From NCBI RefSeq assembly GCF_011064545.1, contig NZ_JAAMFG010000034.1:496001-560000 (forward strand): a stretch of DNA of 64,000 nucleotides, read 5' to 3'. A program made the position numbers and the translations under genes. The notes under the pieces are model-generated. The model saw nothing but the letters and a program-made list of their open reading frames with translations. It ran no database searches and was not told the DNA's origin. The DNA is from Wenzhouxiangella sp. XN24 (GTDB taxonomy: Bacteria; Pseudomonadota; Gammaproteobacteria; Steroidobacterales; XN24). This document shows, piece after piece, positions 11,267 through 20,672 of the stretch. The stretch's first letter is position 1, and the number at the start of each line of letters is the position of its first letter.

Positions 11267-12481
11267 ATGGGGGCCTTCGAATACACGGCGGTGGATCGCG
11301 GCGGGCGCCAGCACAAGGGCGTGCTGGAGGGCGACACGGCGCGCCAGGTCCGCCAGCTGCTGCGCGAACGCGGCATGCTGCCGATGTCCATCAACGAGGT
11401 CATGGAGCGGGAACGGCGCAGCGGCGGGAGTTTCAGCCTGCGGCGCGGCATGAACGCCGCCGATCTCGCGCTCGTCACCCGGCAGCTGGCCACGCTGCTG
11501 CGGTCCGGGATGCCGCTCGAGGAAACCCTCCTCGCGGTCGGCCAGCAGAGCGAGAAGCCGCGCCTCAAGAGCATCCTGCTGGGCGTCCGCTCGCGGGTCA
11601 TGGAGGGCCACACCCTCGCCGCAGGGCTCGCGGAGTTCCCGCAGGCCTTCCCCGAGATCTACCGCGCCACGGTGGCGGCGGGCGAACAGTCGGGCCATCT
11701 GGACCCGGTGCTGGAGCGGCTGGCCGACTACACGGAGGGGCGCCAGCAGCTGCGCCAGCGCGTCTCGCATGCGCTCATCTACCCGGTGATCCTGAGCGTG
11801 ATGGCCGTGATGATCGTCAGCGGACTGCTGGTCTACGTGGTGCCCAAGGTCGTCGGTGTGTTCGAGAACACCGGCCAGGCGCTGCCGACTTTCACGCGCA
11901 TGCTGATCGCCAGCAGCGACTTCCTCCGCGAGTACGGTTTCGTGGTGCTCATCGTGCTGGGCCTGGCGGCGTTCGTCTTCAGGCGCATGTTGCGGCAACT
12001 GGCTTTTCGCCGCCGCTGGCACCGCCTTCTGTTGCGCATGCCGCTGGTCGGCCGGCTGACGCGCGGCGTCAACACCGCGCGCTTCACGCGCACGCTCAGC
12101 ATCCTCGCCGGCAGCGGCGTCCCGGTGCTCGAGGCCCTGCGGATCGCCGGCGACGTCGTGACGAACGTGCCGATGCGGGAAGCCATCCACGAGGCGGCCG
12201 TGCGGGTGCGCGAAGGCGCGCCCCTGGGACGCTCGCTGGGCGCCAGCCGCCTGTTCCCGCCGATGACCATGCACCTGATTTCCAGCGGCGAGGCGAGCGG
12301 CGAACTGGAAGTGATGCTGGAACGCGCAGCGGCCAACCAGGAAAGGGAAGTGGACGGCCTGGTCGGCGCCATGCTGTCGATCCTGGAACCGGCGCTGATC
12401 CTGCTGATGGGCGCCCTGGTGCTGGCGATCGTGATCGCCATCCTGCTGCCGATCTTCCAGCTGAACCAGCTCGTTTCCTGA
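11267..12481 (+). CDS. gspF: Type II secretion inner-membrane protein GspF
   Basis: 404-residue polytopic platform protein. Two homologous GspF domains (about residues 70-190 and 270-395) each end in hydrophobic segments; three transmembrane helices are evident (about 168-190, 220-240 and 375-398). The starts GAFEYTAVDRGGR and LPMSINEV are typical. It lies 22 bp after gspE. gspG-N are not found after it, so the pseudopilins and GspL/M must be encoded elsewhere. Confidence 0.95.
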   Translation: MGAFEYTAVDRGGRQHKGVLEGDTARQVRQLLRERGMLPMSINEVMERERRSGGSFSLRRGMNAADLALVTRQLATLLRSGMPLEETLLAVGQQSEKPRLKSILLGVRSRVMEGHTLAAGLAEFPQAFPEIYRATVAAGEQSGHLDPVLERLADYTEGRQQLRQRVSHALIYPVILSVMAVMIVSGLLVYVVPKVVGVFENTGQALPTFTRMLIASSDFLREYGFVVLIVLGLAAFVFRRMLRQLAFRRRWHRLLLRMPLVGRLTRGVNTARFTRTLSILAGSGVPVLEALRIAGDVVTNVPMREAIHEAAVRVREGAPLGRSLGASRLFPPMTMHLISSGEASGELEVMLERAAANQEREVDGLVGAMLSILEPALILLMGALVLAIVIAILLPIFQLNQLVS

Positions 12482-12556
12482 GCGCGGACCCCGGTCCCCG
12501 GCCGTCACATCCGGGCGGCGCGGGCAGCGTCGTTGCAAGATTTCTGCACTAAGCTA

Positions 12557-12585
12557 TTGCCACTGAAAGCGGCTCGCGGTATATG
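12557..12585 (+). promoter_or_regulatory. Predicted promoter of the small acidic protein gene
   Basis: TTGCCA (12557-12562), a 17-bp spacer and TATATG (12580-12585), about 50 bp before the ATG at 12636. This suggests the small gene is transcribed separately from gspF. Confidence 0.45.
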
Positions 12586-12635
12586 TCGCGCCACGAATCC
12601 TCCGGGATGATGTTGCCAACACCCGATCAAGTGTT

Positions 12636-12866
12636 ATGAGCGATCCGGAAACCGAAAACACCAGTGACGACGACATCGAGGAATCCTTCGATGATCGCGA
12701 GGGCGAGATGGAAGAAGAGGAGTTCGACGGTCTCCTTGGCGACCTCCCCGCGGGCGCTGCAAACCGGAAGGCGAGCGACACCGCCAGGCGCCGGGTGGAG
12801 GAATACATGGAAATGAAGCGCGCCGCCCGCGAGCTCGCCGATCTCGACAGTTTCGACTTCGACTGA
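12636..12866 (+). CDS. Small acidic protein, PA3496-like
   Basis: 76 residues, with no signal peptide or membrane segment. The N-terminal half is strongly acidic (DDDIEESFDDREGEMEEEE). The C-terminal part carries an ARRRVEEYMEMKRAARELADL helix resembling the conserved core of the short gammaproteobacterial PA3496 family, annotated as putative envelope integrity protein with no firm biochemical role. It stands alone between gspF and the convergent dnaE2, which ends 23 bp away. The assignment rests on the helix motif only. Confidence 0.6.
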   Translation: MSDPETENTSDDDIEESFDDREGEMEEEEFDGLLGDLPAGAANRKASDTARRRVEEYMEMKRAARELADLDSFDFD

Positions 12867-12889
12867 GCCTCGACTTCCGACAGACCCTG

Positions 12890-15800
12890 CTAGTGGAAAT
12901 CGCGCGAGCGGACGTCGAGCCCGCCGAGCAGTGCACTGCGATCGGCCATCCGCTCGGCCACCAGGTGCACGACCTCGCCTTCCCGCTGGACCCGCCCGGC
13001 CACCTCCAGCAGACGTGAGCCGAGCAGCGGCCGCCGCCAGGTCTCGGCCACGTTCCGCCAGACGACCACGTTCACCTGCCCCGTCTCGTCCTCGAGGGTG
13101 ACGAACATGACGCCTTTCGCGCTGCCCGGCCGCTGGCGGTTGATGACGATGCCGGTGCAGGCGGTCCATGCGCCATGCGGCGCCGAGTTCAATTCTTCGG
13201 CGCTGACCAGCCCGTCCTCCGTGAACCGGCGCCTGAGCAGCGCGAGCGGATGACGCCCCAGGGTCAGGCCCATGCTCCGGTAGTCGGCCACGATATTCCG
13301 CCCCTCCCCCGGCGCGCGTAACAACGGCACGCCCTCGGGAGCGCTCGCCTCCTCGAGCAGCGGCAGGGGTTGTTCCACCCCCGCCACGGCCCAGCCGGCG
13401 CGGTGCCGGTGGCCGGCGAGCCGCGCCAGTGCGCCGGCGCGCGCCAGCGCCCCCAGGTCGCTGCGGTCCAGGCGAGCGCGGCGCGCGAGGTCGTCCACGC
13501 TCGCGAAGGGCCTGTCGGCCCGCGCCGCCACCAGGCGTTCGGCGCCGGCCGCCGACAACTCCGCCACCAGGCGCAGCCCCAGTCGCGCGGCAGCGTCGCC
13601 CGTGGCGGCCTTCTCCAGCGTGCAGTCCCGGTCGCTGGCGAGGACATCCACCGGGCGTACTTCCACACCGTGACGGCGCGCGTCCTGGACCAGCTGCGCG
13701 GGCGCGTAGAAACCCATCGGCTGGCTGTTGATCAGCGCGCACAGGAACGCCGCCGGTTCATGGCGCTTGAGCCACGCGGACACGTAGACCAGCAAGGCGA
13801 AGCTGGCGGAATGCGATTCCGGGAAACCGTACTCCCCGAAGCCGAGGATCTGGTTGAAGATCCGGCGCGCGAATTCCTCGGCGTAGCCGCGCCGCCGCAT
13901 CCCCTCGATGAGTCGTTCCTCGAACGGCCCCAGGCCACCCTTGCGCCGCCAGGCCGCCATGGCCCGGCGCAGCTGGTCGGCCTCGCCCGCGCTGAAACCG
14001 GCGGCGACGATGGCGAGCTGCATGACCTGCTCCTGGAAGATCGGCACCCCCAACGTCCGCTCCAGGACTTCGCGCACCTCTTCGCTCGGATAACTGACCG
14101 GCTCCTGGCCGTTCCGCCGTCGCAGGTAGGGATGCACCATGTCGCCCTGGATGGGTCCCGGACGGATGATCGCCACCTCGATGACCAGGTCGTAGAAACA
14201 GCGCGGGCGCATGCGCGGCAGCATCGCCATCTGGGCGCGCGACTCGATCTGGAATACGCCCATGGTGTCCGCCGCCGAGATCATGTCGTACACGGCCGGG
14301 TCCTCCGCCGGCACCGTCGCCAGCGTCCAGCGAACACCCCGGAAGCGCTCGACCAGCTCGAAGCTGCGCCGGATCGCACTCAACATGCCGAGGCCGAGCA
14401 CGTCCACCTTGATCATGCCCACGGCATCGAGGTCGTCCTTGTCCCACTGGATCACGGTGCGCTCCGGCATCGCCGCGTTCTCCACCGGCACCAGCCGGTC
14501 GAGTTCTTCATCGGCGATCACGAAGCCGCCGACATGCTGCGACAGGTGCCGGGGAAAACCGACCAGCCCCCTGGCCAGTTCCAGCAGCCGCGCGATCACG
14601 GGATTGTCCGGATCGAAGCCTGCTTCGCGGATGCGGTCGGCGGGAATCTCCTTGCCGTCCCACCAGTGCATCGACTTGGTCAGCGTGTCGAGTTGCAGTG
14701 GCGCAAGGCCCAGCGCCCGGCCGGCATCGCGCAAAGCGCTGCGCGGCCGGTAGCGGATCACCGTGGCGGCCAGCGCGGCGCGGCGGCGCCCGTACTTGGC
14801 GTAGATGTACTGGATGACTTCCTCGCGGCGCTCGTGCTCGAAGTCCACGTCGATGTCCGGCGGCTCGTTGCGCTCCTTCGAGATGAAACGTTCGAAAAGC
14901 ACCGACATGCGTGCCGGGTCGACCTCGGTGATGCCGAGACAGAAGCAGACGGCCGAGTTCGCCGCCGAGCCGCGCCCCTGGCAGAGAATGCCCAGGCTGC
15001 GCGCATGGCGGACGATGTCGTGCACGGTGAGGAAATAGGCCTCGTAACCGAGTTCGCCGATCAGGCCGAGTTCGCGCCGGACGGTCTGTTCGACCTTGGC
15101 GGGCGTCCCCCCGGGCCAGCGCCGCCGCATGCCCTCCGCCGTCAGGCGCGCCAGCCAGGAGGACGGCGTCTCGCCGGACGGCACCAGCTCGGCCGGATAG
15201 CGCCAGTCGAGCTCGTCGAGCGTGAAGTTGCAGCGTGCGGCGATCTCCACCGCGGCCTCGAGCAGCGGCGCCGGATAAAGTGCGCCGAGCCGCGCGCGGC
15301 TGCGCAAGTGGCGTTCGCCGTTCGGCAGCAGGCGGGTGCCCAGCCGATGCAGGGGGGTGTTCAGGCGAATGGCGCTCAGCGTGTCCTGCAGGCGGCGGCG
15401 CTCGCGCACGTGCATGTGGACATCGCCACAGGCGACACGCGGCAGGCCGACGGCCTCGCCGAGCGCCTCGAGCGCGGCGAGGCGTGCGGCATCGTCGCCG
15501 CCGAAGAACAACTCGACCGCCAGCCAGGCGCGTCCCGAGAAACAGTCGGCCACCCAGCGACCATCGGCCTCGCGGGATCGCTCATCCGGCACCCACAGCG
15601 CCAGGCAGCCGGGCGCCCCATCGCCCAGGTCCGCCCGCGACAGGCGGTAGGCACCCTTGGACGCCGCCCGGCGGCCTCGCGTGATCAGGCGACAGAGTTG
15701 TCCGTAACCGTTCCGGTCGGCCGCCAGCAACACGAGCCGCAAACCGTCGGCGAGGTGGAATTCGCTGCCGATGATGAGCTTCAGGCCGGTTTCCCGTGCG

Positions 15801-15967
15801 GCTTCCCAGGCCCGCACCACGCCGGCCACCGAGCATTCGTCCGTCAGGGCGAGCGCGTCGTAGCCGAGTTCCGTCGCGCGATGCACGAGTTCCGCCGGGT
15901 GCGAGGCGCCCCGGAGGAAGGTGAAATTGGAGATGCAGTGCAACTCCGCGTAGGCCGGGCTTTTCAT
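12890..15967 (-). CDS. dnaE2: Error-prone DNA polymerase DnaE2 (ImuC)
   Basis: 1025-residue C-family polymerase for SOS-induced translesion synthesis, working with ImuA and ImuB. The N-terminal PHP domain begins [17 protein letters not shown]; the polymerase core has the catalytic [12 protein letters not shown] aspartates and the QGRGSAANS motif; an OB domain lies near the C-terminus. The ATG at 15967 overlaps the imuB stop (ATGA). The frame can extend to 15991 but that start is unlikely. It is the last gene of the lexA-imuA-imuB-dnaE2 unit and has no separate LexA box visible upstream. Confidence 0.97.
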   Translation of the reverse strand: MKSPAYAELHCISNFTFLRGASHPAELVHRATELGYDALALTDECSVAGVVRAWEAARETGLKLIIGSEFHLADGLRLVLLAADRNGYGQLCRLITRGRRAASKGAYRLSRADLGDGAPGCLALWVPDERSREADGRWVADCFSGRAWLAVELFFGGDDAARLAALEALGEAVGLPRVACGDVHMHVRERRRLQDTLSAIRLNTPLHRLGTRLLPNGERHLRSRARLGALYPAPLLEAAVEIAARCNFTLDELDWRYPAELVPSGETPSSWLARLTAEGMRRRWPGGTPAKVEQTVRRELGLIGELGYEAYFLTVHDIVRHARSLGILCQGRGSAANSAVCFCLGITEVDPARMSVLFERFISKERNEPPDIDVDFEHERREEVIQYIYAKYGRRRAALAATVIRYRPRSALRDAGRALGLAPLQLDTLTKSMHWWDGKEIPADRIREAGFDPDNPVIARLLELARGLVGFPRHLSQHVGGFVIADEELDRLVPVENAAMPERTVIQWDKDDLDAVGMIKVDVLGLGMLSAIRRSFELVERFRGVRWTLATVPAEDPAVYDMISAADTMGVFQIESRAQMAMLPRMRPRCFYDLVIEVAIIRPGPIQGDMVHPYLRRRNGQEPVSYPSEEVREVLERTLGVPIFQEQVMQLAIVAAGFSAGEADQLRRAMAAWRRKGGLGPFEERLIEGMRRRGYAEEFARRIFNQILGFGEYGFPESHSASFALLVYVSAWLKRHEPAAFLCALINSQPMGFYAPAQLVQDARRHGVEVRPVDVLASDRDCTLEKAATGDAAARLGLRLVAELSAAGAERLVAARADRPFASVDDLARRARLDRSDLGALARAGALARLAGHRHRAGWAVAGVEQPLPLLEEASAPEGVPLLRAPGEGRNIVADYRSMGLTLGRHPLALLRRRFTEDGLVSAEELNSAPHGAWTACTGIVINRQRPGSAKGVMFVTLEDETGQVNVVVWRNVAETWRRPLLGSRLLEVAGRVQREGEVVHLVAERMADRSALLGGLDVRSRDFH

Positions 15968-17610
15968 CCGAAGATGCCGTGCAGGTACCACGCCGGGCCG
16001 GCGGCCGGACTGGCGGTCGGACTGGCGGTCGGACCGGGGCTACAGGTGCCGGGCAATTCACGAAAAATCCACAGCCGCGCACCCGCGGGCGTGCGGGCGA
16101 TCCAGTAGTCCCGCGCAACCTCCCGTCCGTCCCACCAACCGCTCTCGACCCGTTCCGGGCCGCTCTCGATCCGCAACGCGCCGTCGCAGCGGGGCCGACC
16201 ACCAGGACTCGGCAAGCGTCGTGGCGATTCCAGCAACCAGCCGGGGCGCGAACCGGACGCCGGCACCGGAACCGGCTGGTATCGTGCACCGGGTTCGGCG
16301 ATACGCCAGGCCTGCTCGGGCCGATGTTCGTCGAGCGGACACAGCCCGTTCACGGCCTCCCGGCCGAGCCGCGCACGCAGCCGCTCCACCAGTCGCAGAC
16401 CCGCCGTCGCGTCCGGTCCGCTGCCGAACAGCCCGGCGTTCGCCGGCACGAGGGATTCGCCCGGCTCCGCCTCGAGAGCAACGCTGATGACCGGCGCAGG
16501 CAGCGCCAGGCGCTCGAGCCTGGCGGCGAACAAGGCATCGAAATGCGCCGCCTCGAGCCCGGGCGCAGCCAGTTCCAGGGTCAGCCTGGTGGCGGGACGA
16601 CGCAGGTGCACCAGCTCGATGTCCAGCCGGCTGACCGCCCGCTGGCGGGCGCGCAGAAAACCCTCGAGTTCCGCGAACAAGCCCTGCAAGGCGCGGGCCA
16701 GGTGCGTCGTATGGCTCGTCTCCATCGCCATCTCGCGGCTGCCGCGGTACCGGGCGGGCGCGCGGAAAGCGCTGCGTGGATCCGCCAGGCGACCGAGCGC
16801 CCGGTCGAGATCGGCGAGCGGGCCCCGACCGAGGCGCCGTGCAAACCCGTCCCGGGGCAGCCGCAGGCAATCCTCGAGCCGCTCGATTCCAAGCCCGCGC
16901 AGTGTCGTGAGTGTCGCGTCCGGCCAGCCGGTGACCACCGGCCGCAGGCGGCCGATGCGGCCGGCCAGTGCCGCCGGCTCCAGCACGGCTTCCGTCTCGC
17001 CGGCGCGCGCCAGCCACAGCGCAGCCAGCGGGGTGGGCGCCACCGCGTCACGACCGGCATGCCCGGTGTTTTGCAACGCCGCCCGGACCTGCCGACGCAA
17101 CGGCTCCACGCCGCCGAACAGGCGCAGGCTGCCGCGCACTTCGAGCAACAAGGCGGCCGGCGGCTCGATGCTGACCATCGAGGTGAATGCGCCTGCCCAG
17201 GCCGCGAGACGCGCCAGGGCGCTGCGCTCGGCCGCCTCGTCGCGTTCCAGCACGACCAGTCCGGGACACAGCGCCAGCGCCGCATTGAGCGGCAGGCCGG
17301 GAGACACGCCGCTCTCCGCGGCCGCCGCGCTGGCCTGCACGACACGGCCGCTCCGATCCACGATCACCCGCGCATCGCCCGTCTCTTCACCGCCGCTGCG
17401 CACCTCCAGCGGCAATCTCGGCAGGCCCAGGCAGAGCCACAGCGGCGTGCCAGGGGGGCGCGCCGCATCCCGCCGTGGCGCATGCTCCGACGCTTGTCCC
17501 TGCTCCAGGCGTGGCGTCCGCTCCGGCCCGGGTCCCTGCCGCCGCCCGGGCGCCGGGGACACCGACGGCCCGGCGGCCGCCGGGCGGGGATACGCCGCCG
17601 ACCGCTTCAT
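15964..17610 (-). CDS. imuB: ImuB, Y-family-like mutagenesis protein
   Basis: 548 residues from the ATG at 17610, which overlaps the imuA stop (ATGA). Longer upstream frames are GC-driven. After a Pro/Arg-rich leader of about 50 residues comes [14 protein letters not shown], the ImuB equivalent of the Y-polymerase N-terminus; the acidic metal-binding residues of active Y-family enzymes are not evident, as expected for ImuB. A helix-hairpin-helix region ([14 protein letters not shown]) follows. Known role: bridge between the beta clamp, ImuA and DnaE2. The C-terminus has Pro/Ala-rich sequence containing a 12-bp tandem repeat. Confidence 0.92.
   Translation of the reverse strand: MKRSAAYPRPAAAGPSVSPAPGRRQGPGPERTPRLEQGQASEHAPRRDAARPPGTPLWLCLGLPRLPLEVRSGGEETGDARVIVDRSGRVVQASAAAAESGVSPGLPLNAALALCPGLVVLERDEAAERSALARLAAWAGAFTSMVSIEPPAALLLEVRGSLRLFGGVEPLRRQVRAALQNTGHAGRDAVAPTPLAALWLARAGETEAVLEPAALAGRIGRLRPVVTGWPDATLTTLRGLGIERLEDCLRLPRDGFARRLGRGPLADLDRALGRLADPRSAFRAPARYRGSREMAMETSHTTHLARALQGLFAELEGFLRARQRAVSRLDIELVHLRRPATRLTLELAAPGLEAAHFDALFAARLERLALPAPVISVALEAEPGESLVPANAGLFGSGPDATAGLRLVERLRARLGREAVNGLCPLDEHRPEQAWRIAEPGARYQPVPVPASGSRPGWLLESPRRLPSPGGRPRCDGALRIESGPERVESGWWDGREVARDYWIARTPAGARLWIFRELPGTCSPGPTASPTASPAAGPAWYLHGIFG
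16009..16032. repeat. 12-bp tandem duplication near the imuB 3' end
   Basis: Two perfect head-to-tail copies of actggcggtcgg, with degenerate flanking copies. They keep the frame and encode repeated Ser-Pro-Thr-Ala type residues in the C-terminal tail of ImuB. Probably replication slippage in a region of low constraint. Confidence 0.8.
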
Positions 17611-18230
17611 CTTCCGTGCAGGGCTGTGACGGGCAATGCGCGGGCAGCGCCACCGCGGTGCTTGCGCAGGTGCAGGCAAGGCCCCCCGGGGCCGCTGTCC
17701 AGGCTGAGCCGCAACGCGGCCGGCGACGGCGCGGCGAGTGCCGCCGGGGGACGAAACAGGATCACGGGCGTCTGCCGGTGTTCCGCAGCGAGCTGCAAGC
17801 GACGCAGGGCGCGTCCGTCCGCGCGGCCCACCCAGGACAGCACCACCCGGCAACTGCCGGACTGCAGCGCCTGCTCGGTGGCCCACAGGGCTTCGGTGTC
17901 ATCCCGGGCATGCACCAGCAGCATGCGCGCGAGATCGATGCCCGCCGCGGCAAAAGCCGGTGCATAAGGCAGGTACGGCGGAGCGATCCAGGCAAACCAG
18001 CCCGCGGCCTCGTCCTGTGACAAACGCTGCAGCAAGGGCATGAACAAGGCCAGTTCGCCACTGCCCCAATGCGCCACGGCGACCTCCGTCAGCCTGGCGG
18101 GCCAGCCGCCGCCGGGCAACAAGGCATCGAGCTCCGGATGGCCGCTCGCCAATACCGGCCAGTGCGGCTGGTGGCGCCCGGCCCGCCAGAGTCGTGGATC
18201 GTCCAGCAGGGTATGCAGGGATTCATTCAT
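17607..18230 (-). CDS. imuA: ImuA, SulA/RecA-like translesion accessory protein
   Basis: 207 residues from the ATG at 18230. The protein starts with a short helix (MNESLHTLLDDPRLWRAG) and continues with a RecA-like fold: LDALLPGGGWPARLTEV stands where ImuA proteins have their degenerate P-loop, followed by LVHARDDTEALWATEQAL and SCRVVLSWV. It works with ImuB and DnaE2 in SOS mutagenesis. It starts 68 bp after the lexA stop; no LexA box was found in that gap, so expression probably depends on the lexA promoter. Confidence 0.93.
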   Translation of the reverse strand: MNESLHTLLDDPRLWRAGRHQPHWPVLASGHPELDALLPGGGWPARLTEVAVAHWGSGELALFMPLLQRLSQDEAAGWFAWIAPPYLPYAPAFAAAGIDLARMLLVHARDDTEALWATEQALQSGSCRVVLSWVGRADGRALRRLQLAAEHRQTPVILFRPPAALAAPSPAALRLSLDSGPGGPCLHLRKHRGGAARALPVTALHGR

Positions 18231-18298
18231 TGACAGCGCTTCCGCACGGCACGACGCCGGCCCTGCCCCCTGTCCCCTGTCCCATCCTTCGCCGGGCC

Positions 18299-18913
18299 TC
18301 AGGCGCGCCGCATGACGCCGACGACCACGCCCTCGATGATGATGGCCTGTTGCTCCATGTCGACCCGGATCGGCTCGAAGTCGACGTTCTCGGGCATCAG
18401 CCACACGATCTTGCCTTCCTGCCGATAGCGCTTCACGGTGACCTCGTCGTCGAGCCTCGCGACCACGATCTGCCGGCTGCGCACTTCCGGCGTGCGGTGC
18501 ACCGCCACCAGGTCGCCATCGAGGATGCCTGCGTCTCTCATGCTCATGCCCTGGACCTGCAGCAGGTAATGGGGACGCGGATGGAACAGCGCCGGATCGA
18601 CCTGGTAGTGGCCCTCGATATGTTCCTCGGCAAGGATCGGACGGCCGGCGGCGACGCGCCCGACCAGGGGCAGGCTGCTGCTGTCCTGCACCTGCGCGGC
18701 GTCCTTGAGGCGGATACCCCGGGAGGCGCCCGGCACCAGCTCGATGACCCCTTTGCGCGCCAGGGCGCGCAGGTGTTCCTCGGCCGCGTTTGCAGAACGG
18801 AAACCCAGCGAGGCCGCGATCTCCGCCCGGGTGGGCGGCATCCCGGCCTCCTCGATGTGTCCGCGCACGAGGTCGAGAACCTGGCGTTGCCGAGCGGTGA
18901 GTTTGCCTTGCAT
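18299..18913 (-). CDS. lexA: LexA repressor
   Basis: 204 residues from the ATG at 18913. The N-terminal winged helix-turn-helix ([14 protein letters not shown]) is followed by the Ala89-Gly90 self-cleavage site in GRVAAGRP and the catalytic pair Ser124 (GMSM) and Lys161 (VTVKRY). RecA-stimulated autocleavage relieves repression of SOS genes. The frame extends 123 bp upstream through the operators, so the shorter start is right. Two LexA boxes overlap the promoter, indicating autoregulation together with imuA-imuB-dnaE2. Confidence 0.98.
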   Translation of the reverse strand: MQGKLTARQRQVLDLVRGHIEEAGMPPTRAEIAASLGFRSANAAEEHLRALARKGVIELVPGASRGIRLKDAAQVQDSSSLPLVGRVAAGRPILAEEHIEGHYQVDPALFHPRPHYLLQVQGMSMRDAGILDGDLVAVHRTPEVRSRQIVVARLDDEVTVKRYRQEGKIVWLMPENVDFEPIRVDMEQQAIIIEGVVVGVMRRA

Positions 18914-18925
18914 AGCCGGAATATC

Positions 18926-18941
18926 CTGTGGGAATGAACAG
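18926..18941 (-). promoter_or_regulatory. LexA box 2 (start-proximal)
   Basis: CTGT-N8-ACAG palindrome with both half-sites perfect against the gammaproteobacterial SOS consensus. It lies 12 bp upstream of the lexA ATG, in the early transcribed region, and is separated by 3 bp from the second box. Confidence 0.85.
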
Positions 18942-18944
18942 TAA

Positions 18945-18960
18945 CTGAGATTATATACAG
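18945..18960 (-). promoter_or_regulatory. LexA box 1 overlapping the lexA promoter
   Basis: On the minus strand CTGTATATAATCTCAG, one base off the consensus right half-site. It contains the -10 element TATAAT (18950-18955); a -35 candidate TTGCTC lies at 18972-18977 with a 16-bp spacer. Bound LexA would block RNA polymerase. Double boxes at lexA are the classical autoregulatory layout. Confidence 0.85.
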
Positions 18961-19087
18961 CCCCGGTCACAGAGCAAGCTTCTTCTGCACCCCCACCCGG
19001 GCCAGAGCCGGCGCCGGGCGGGGCGTTGCTTGACATCCCCTGCCCCTCTGCTTGAATAAGCCGTAGACGTTCTGTAACTTACGCAGG

Positions 19088-19101
19088 CGATTATGTAATC
19101 G
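19088..19101. promoter_or_regulatory. Short palindrome upstream of the Lpp-like gene
   Basis: CGATTA-TG-TAATCG, a 6-bp perfect inverted repeat with a 2-bp centre, in the AT-richer stretch about 65 bp before the lipoprotein ATG. It could be an operator or part of the 5' UTR structure; no regulator can be named. Confidence 0.3.
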
Positions 19102-19164
19102 GCAGAATGATTCCGCCGACGCAGCATGCGAAAAACCACCGTGATCACCAGGGGATTGCAATCA

Positions 19165-19470
19165 ATGAAGAAGAACTTCCTTTACGCCGGCGTTGCCGTC
19201 GTTGCACTTGGCGTGATGAGCGGCTGTGCCGTGACGCAGCAGGATCTCGACGCCGTGCGTGCCACGGCTGAGCAGGCCTTGAACGAGGCGCGCGCCGCCA
19301 AGACCACCGCTGATGCCGCCAATGCCAGCGCGGAAGAAGCCAAGCGCGTTGCCACCAATGCCCAGAACACCGCTAACCGCGCCGCCCAGGCCGCCAGCGA
19401 GGCGCAGGCCTCGGCTGCTGCCAACACGGACCGGATCGAGCGGATGTTCGAGCGTTCGATGTCGAAGTAA
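19165..19470 (+). CDS. Lpp/OprI-like major outer-membrane lipoprotein
   Basis: 101 residues from the ATG at 19165. The lipoprotein signal peptide MKKNFLYAGVAVVALGVMSG ends at Cys21 (lipobox MSGC); residue +2 is Ala, so outer-membrane sorting is expected. The mature part is one Ala-rich coiled coil of about 80 residues with no Pro or Gly, ending in RSMSK. A C-terminal Lys is the residue that Lpp-type proteins attach to peptidoglycan. A strong terminator follows, and an L,D-transpeptidase gene faces it. An in-frame ATG at 19126 is less likely because it would bury the signal peptide. Confidence 0.88.
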   Translation: MKKNFLYAGVAVVALGVMSGCAVTQQDLDAVRATAEQALNEARAAKTTADAANASAEEAKRVATNAQNTANRAAQAASEAQASAAANTDRIERMFERSMSK

Positions 19471-19486
19471 GGACACCCGTCCTGGC

Positions 19487-19516
19487 AAAAAGGCCGCAGC
19501 TTGCTGCGGCCTTTTT
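19487..19516 (+). terminator. Bidirectional rho-independent terminator
   Basis: Stem GGCCGCAGC (19492-19500) pairs with GCTGCGGCC (19503-19511), followed by TTTTT on the plus strand and preceded by AAAAA, so it works in both directions. It ends the Lpp-like transcript 20 nt after its stop and can also end the convergent L,D-transpeptidase transcript. Confidence 0.92.
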
Positions 19517-19551
19517 CTTTTGGGCGGTCCGATTTCTTTTGGGCGGTCCGA
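19514..19551. repeat. 19-bp perfect tandem duplication after the terminator
   Basis: Two adjacent identical 19-bp copies (19514-19532 and 19533-19551), each made of the terminator T-tract plus gggcggtccga. It looks like a slippage duplication of the terminator tail; the second copy has no stem. Confidence 0.9.
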
Positions 19552-19585
19552 CGGCGGCTGTGCAACCACCGACTTCTCCCGTTCG

Positions 19586-20566
19586 CTAGGGCTGGAACGC
19601 CACCGTCGTCGCACGCAGCGGCACGGCCGTCGGCACGCCCGTCGCGGCGGCGAAAATCGCATCTGCGCGCGGCCAGTCGATCTCGAGTCCGTGGAGCCGC
19701 GCCGCATCCCTGAGCAGCGTGGTGAAGCGCATCCGCAACTGCGATTCGCTTTCCTCCTCGAGCGGCGGATGAACCTCGACATACAACACGTCGGCCGCCC
19801 AGCCGACCTTGATCGGCTCGCTGATGATGCGCACCTCGGTCCCCACGTCGACCAGTCCGAAAATCTGCTCGATGTGCTCGGGGAACATGCGAATGCACCC
19901 GGACGTCACGCGCATGCCCACCCCGTCCGGGTTGTTGGTACCGTGAATCAGGTAGGACGTCAGGTTGAGCCGCATGGCGTACGCACCGAGCGGATTCTCC
20001 GGCCCCGGCGGCACGACCCGCGGGAGGATGTCGCCGCGCTTCGCGTGCTCCTGCCGGATCGACTCGGGCGGATACCAGGAGGGATCCTTCGCCTTGCTGA
20101 TGATCCGGTGGCTGCCGATCGGCGTATCCCAGTCCATCTTGCCGATGCTGATGGGATAACTGATCACCTGGGCGGTCTCGCCTTTCGCCGGCCGGGGAAA
20201 GTAATACAGGCGATACTCGGGCAGGTTGATGACGATGCCCTCGCGGGGACCCGGCGGCAGCACGTAGCGGGTCGGCAGCGCCACGCGCGTCCCGCGTCCC
20301 GGGAGCCAGATGTCCACGCCGGGATTCGCCCGCGTGAGTTCCTTGTACCCGACGCTGTAATCGCGCGCCACGTCGAGCAGCGTGTCTTCCTGGCGGGTAT
20401 GCATCCACGTCGGCGCCCCGACCAGGTCGGTGCCCTCCGGAGGCAGGATGAACGTCGCCGCCGCGCTGCCGGCCGCCCACGCGAGCGCGAACAGTGCGAC
20501 AGACGCCTGCAGGACCACCCTCAAAGCCGGCATTGCGCCGGGATATCGCTTCATCATGCGTGGCAT
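19586..20566 (-). CDS. Periplasmic L,D-transpeptidase (LysM-YkuD)
   Basis: 326 residues from the ATG at 20566, preceded by GGCGGG; further upstream frame is not protein-like. A signal peptide (hydrophobic stretch ending GSAAA, about residues 15-37) is followed by a LysM-like segment (HTRQEDTLLDVARDYSVGYKEL type, about 55-100) and a YkuD catalytic domain with His208 in HGTNN and Cys224 in TSGCIRM. Enzymes of this architecture (ErfK/YbiS/YcfS) anchor Lpp to meso-diaminopimelate or form 3-3 crosslinks. The gene faces an Lpp-like gene, so anchoring is a reasonable inference. Confidence 0.92.
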   Translation of the reverse strand: MPRMMKRYPGAMPALRVVLQASVALFALAWAAGSAAATFILPPEGTDLVGAPTWMHTRQEDTLLDVARDYSVGYKELTRANPGVDIWLPGRGTRVALPTRYVLPPGPREGIVINLPEYRLYYFPRPAKGETAQVISYPISIGKMDWDTPIGSHRIISKAKDPSWYPPESIRQEHAKRGDILPRVVPPGPENPLGAYAMRLNLTSYLIHGTNNPDGVGMRVTSGCIRMFPEHIEQIFGLVDVGTEVRIISEPIKVGWAADVLYVEVHPPLEEESESQLRMRFTTLLRDAARLHGLEIDWPRADAIFAAATGVPTAVPLRATTVAFQP

Positions 20567-20672
20567 TTTACCCGCCGGCGACGCGGAAGCCACGCCCCGC
20601 GCCGGCCGCAGCGGTTGACGGTCCCGCAAGCTGACCTTAGGCTTCCTGCTTCCCTCCCCGGAGCGTCCACTC

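Noticed and set aside
13370-16108. 912-codon open frame on the plus strand
   Set aside because: Fully antisense to dnaE2, which has all family motifs. The translation is Arg/Gly/His-rich without domain motifs, as expected for a GC-rich shadow frame.
18231-18298. A separate SOS promoter for imuA
   Set aside because: No CTGT-N8-ACAG-like site or -10/-35 pair found in the lexA-imuA gap.
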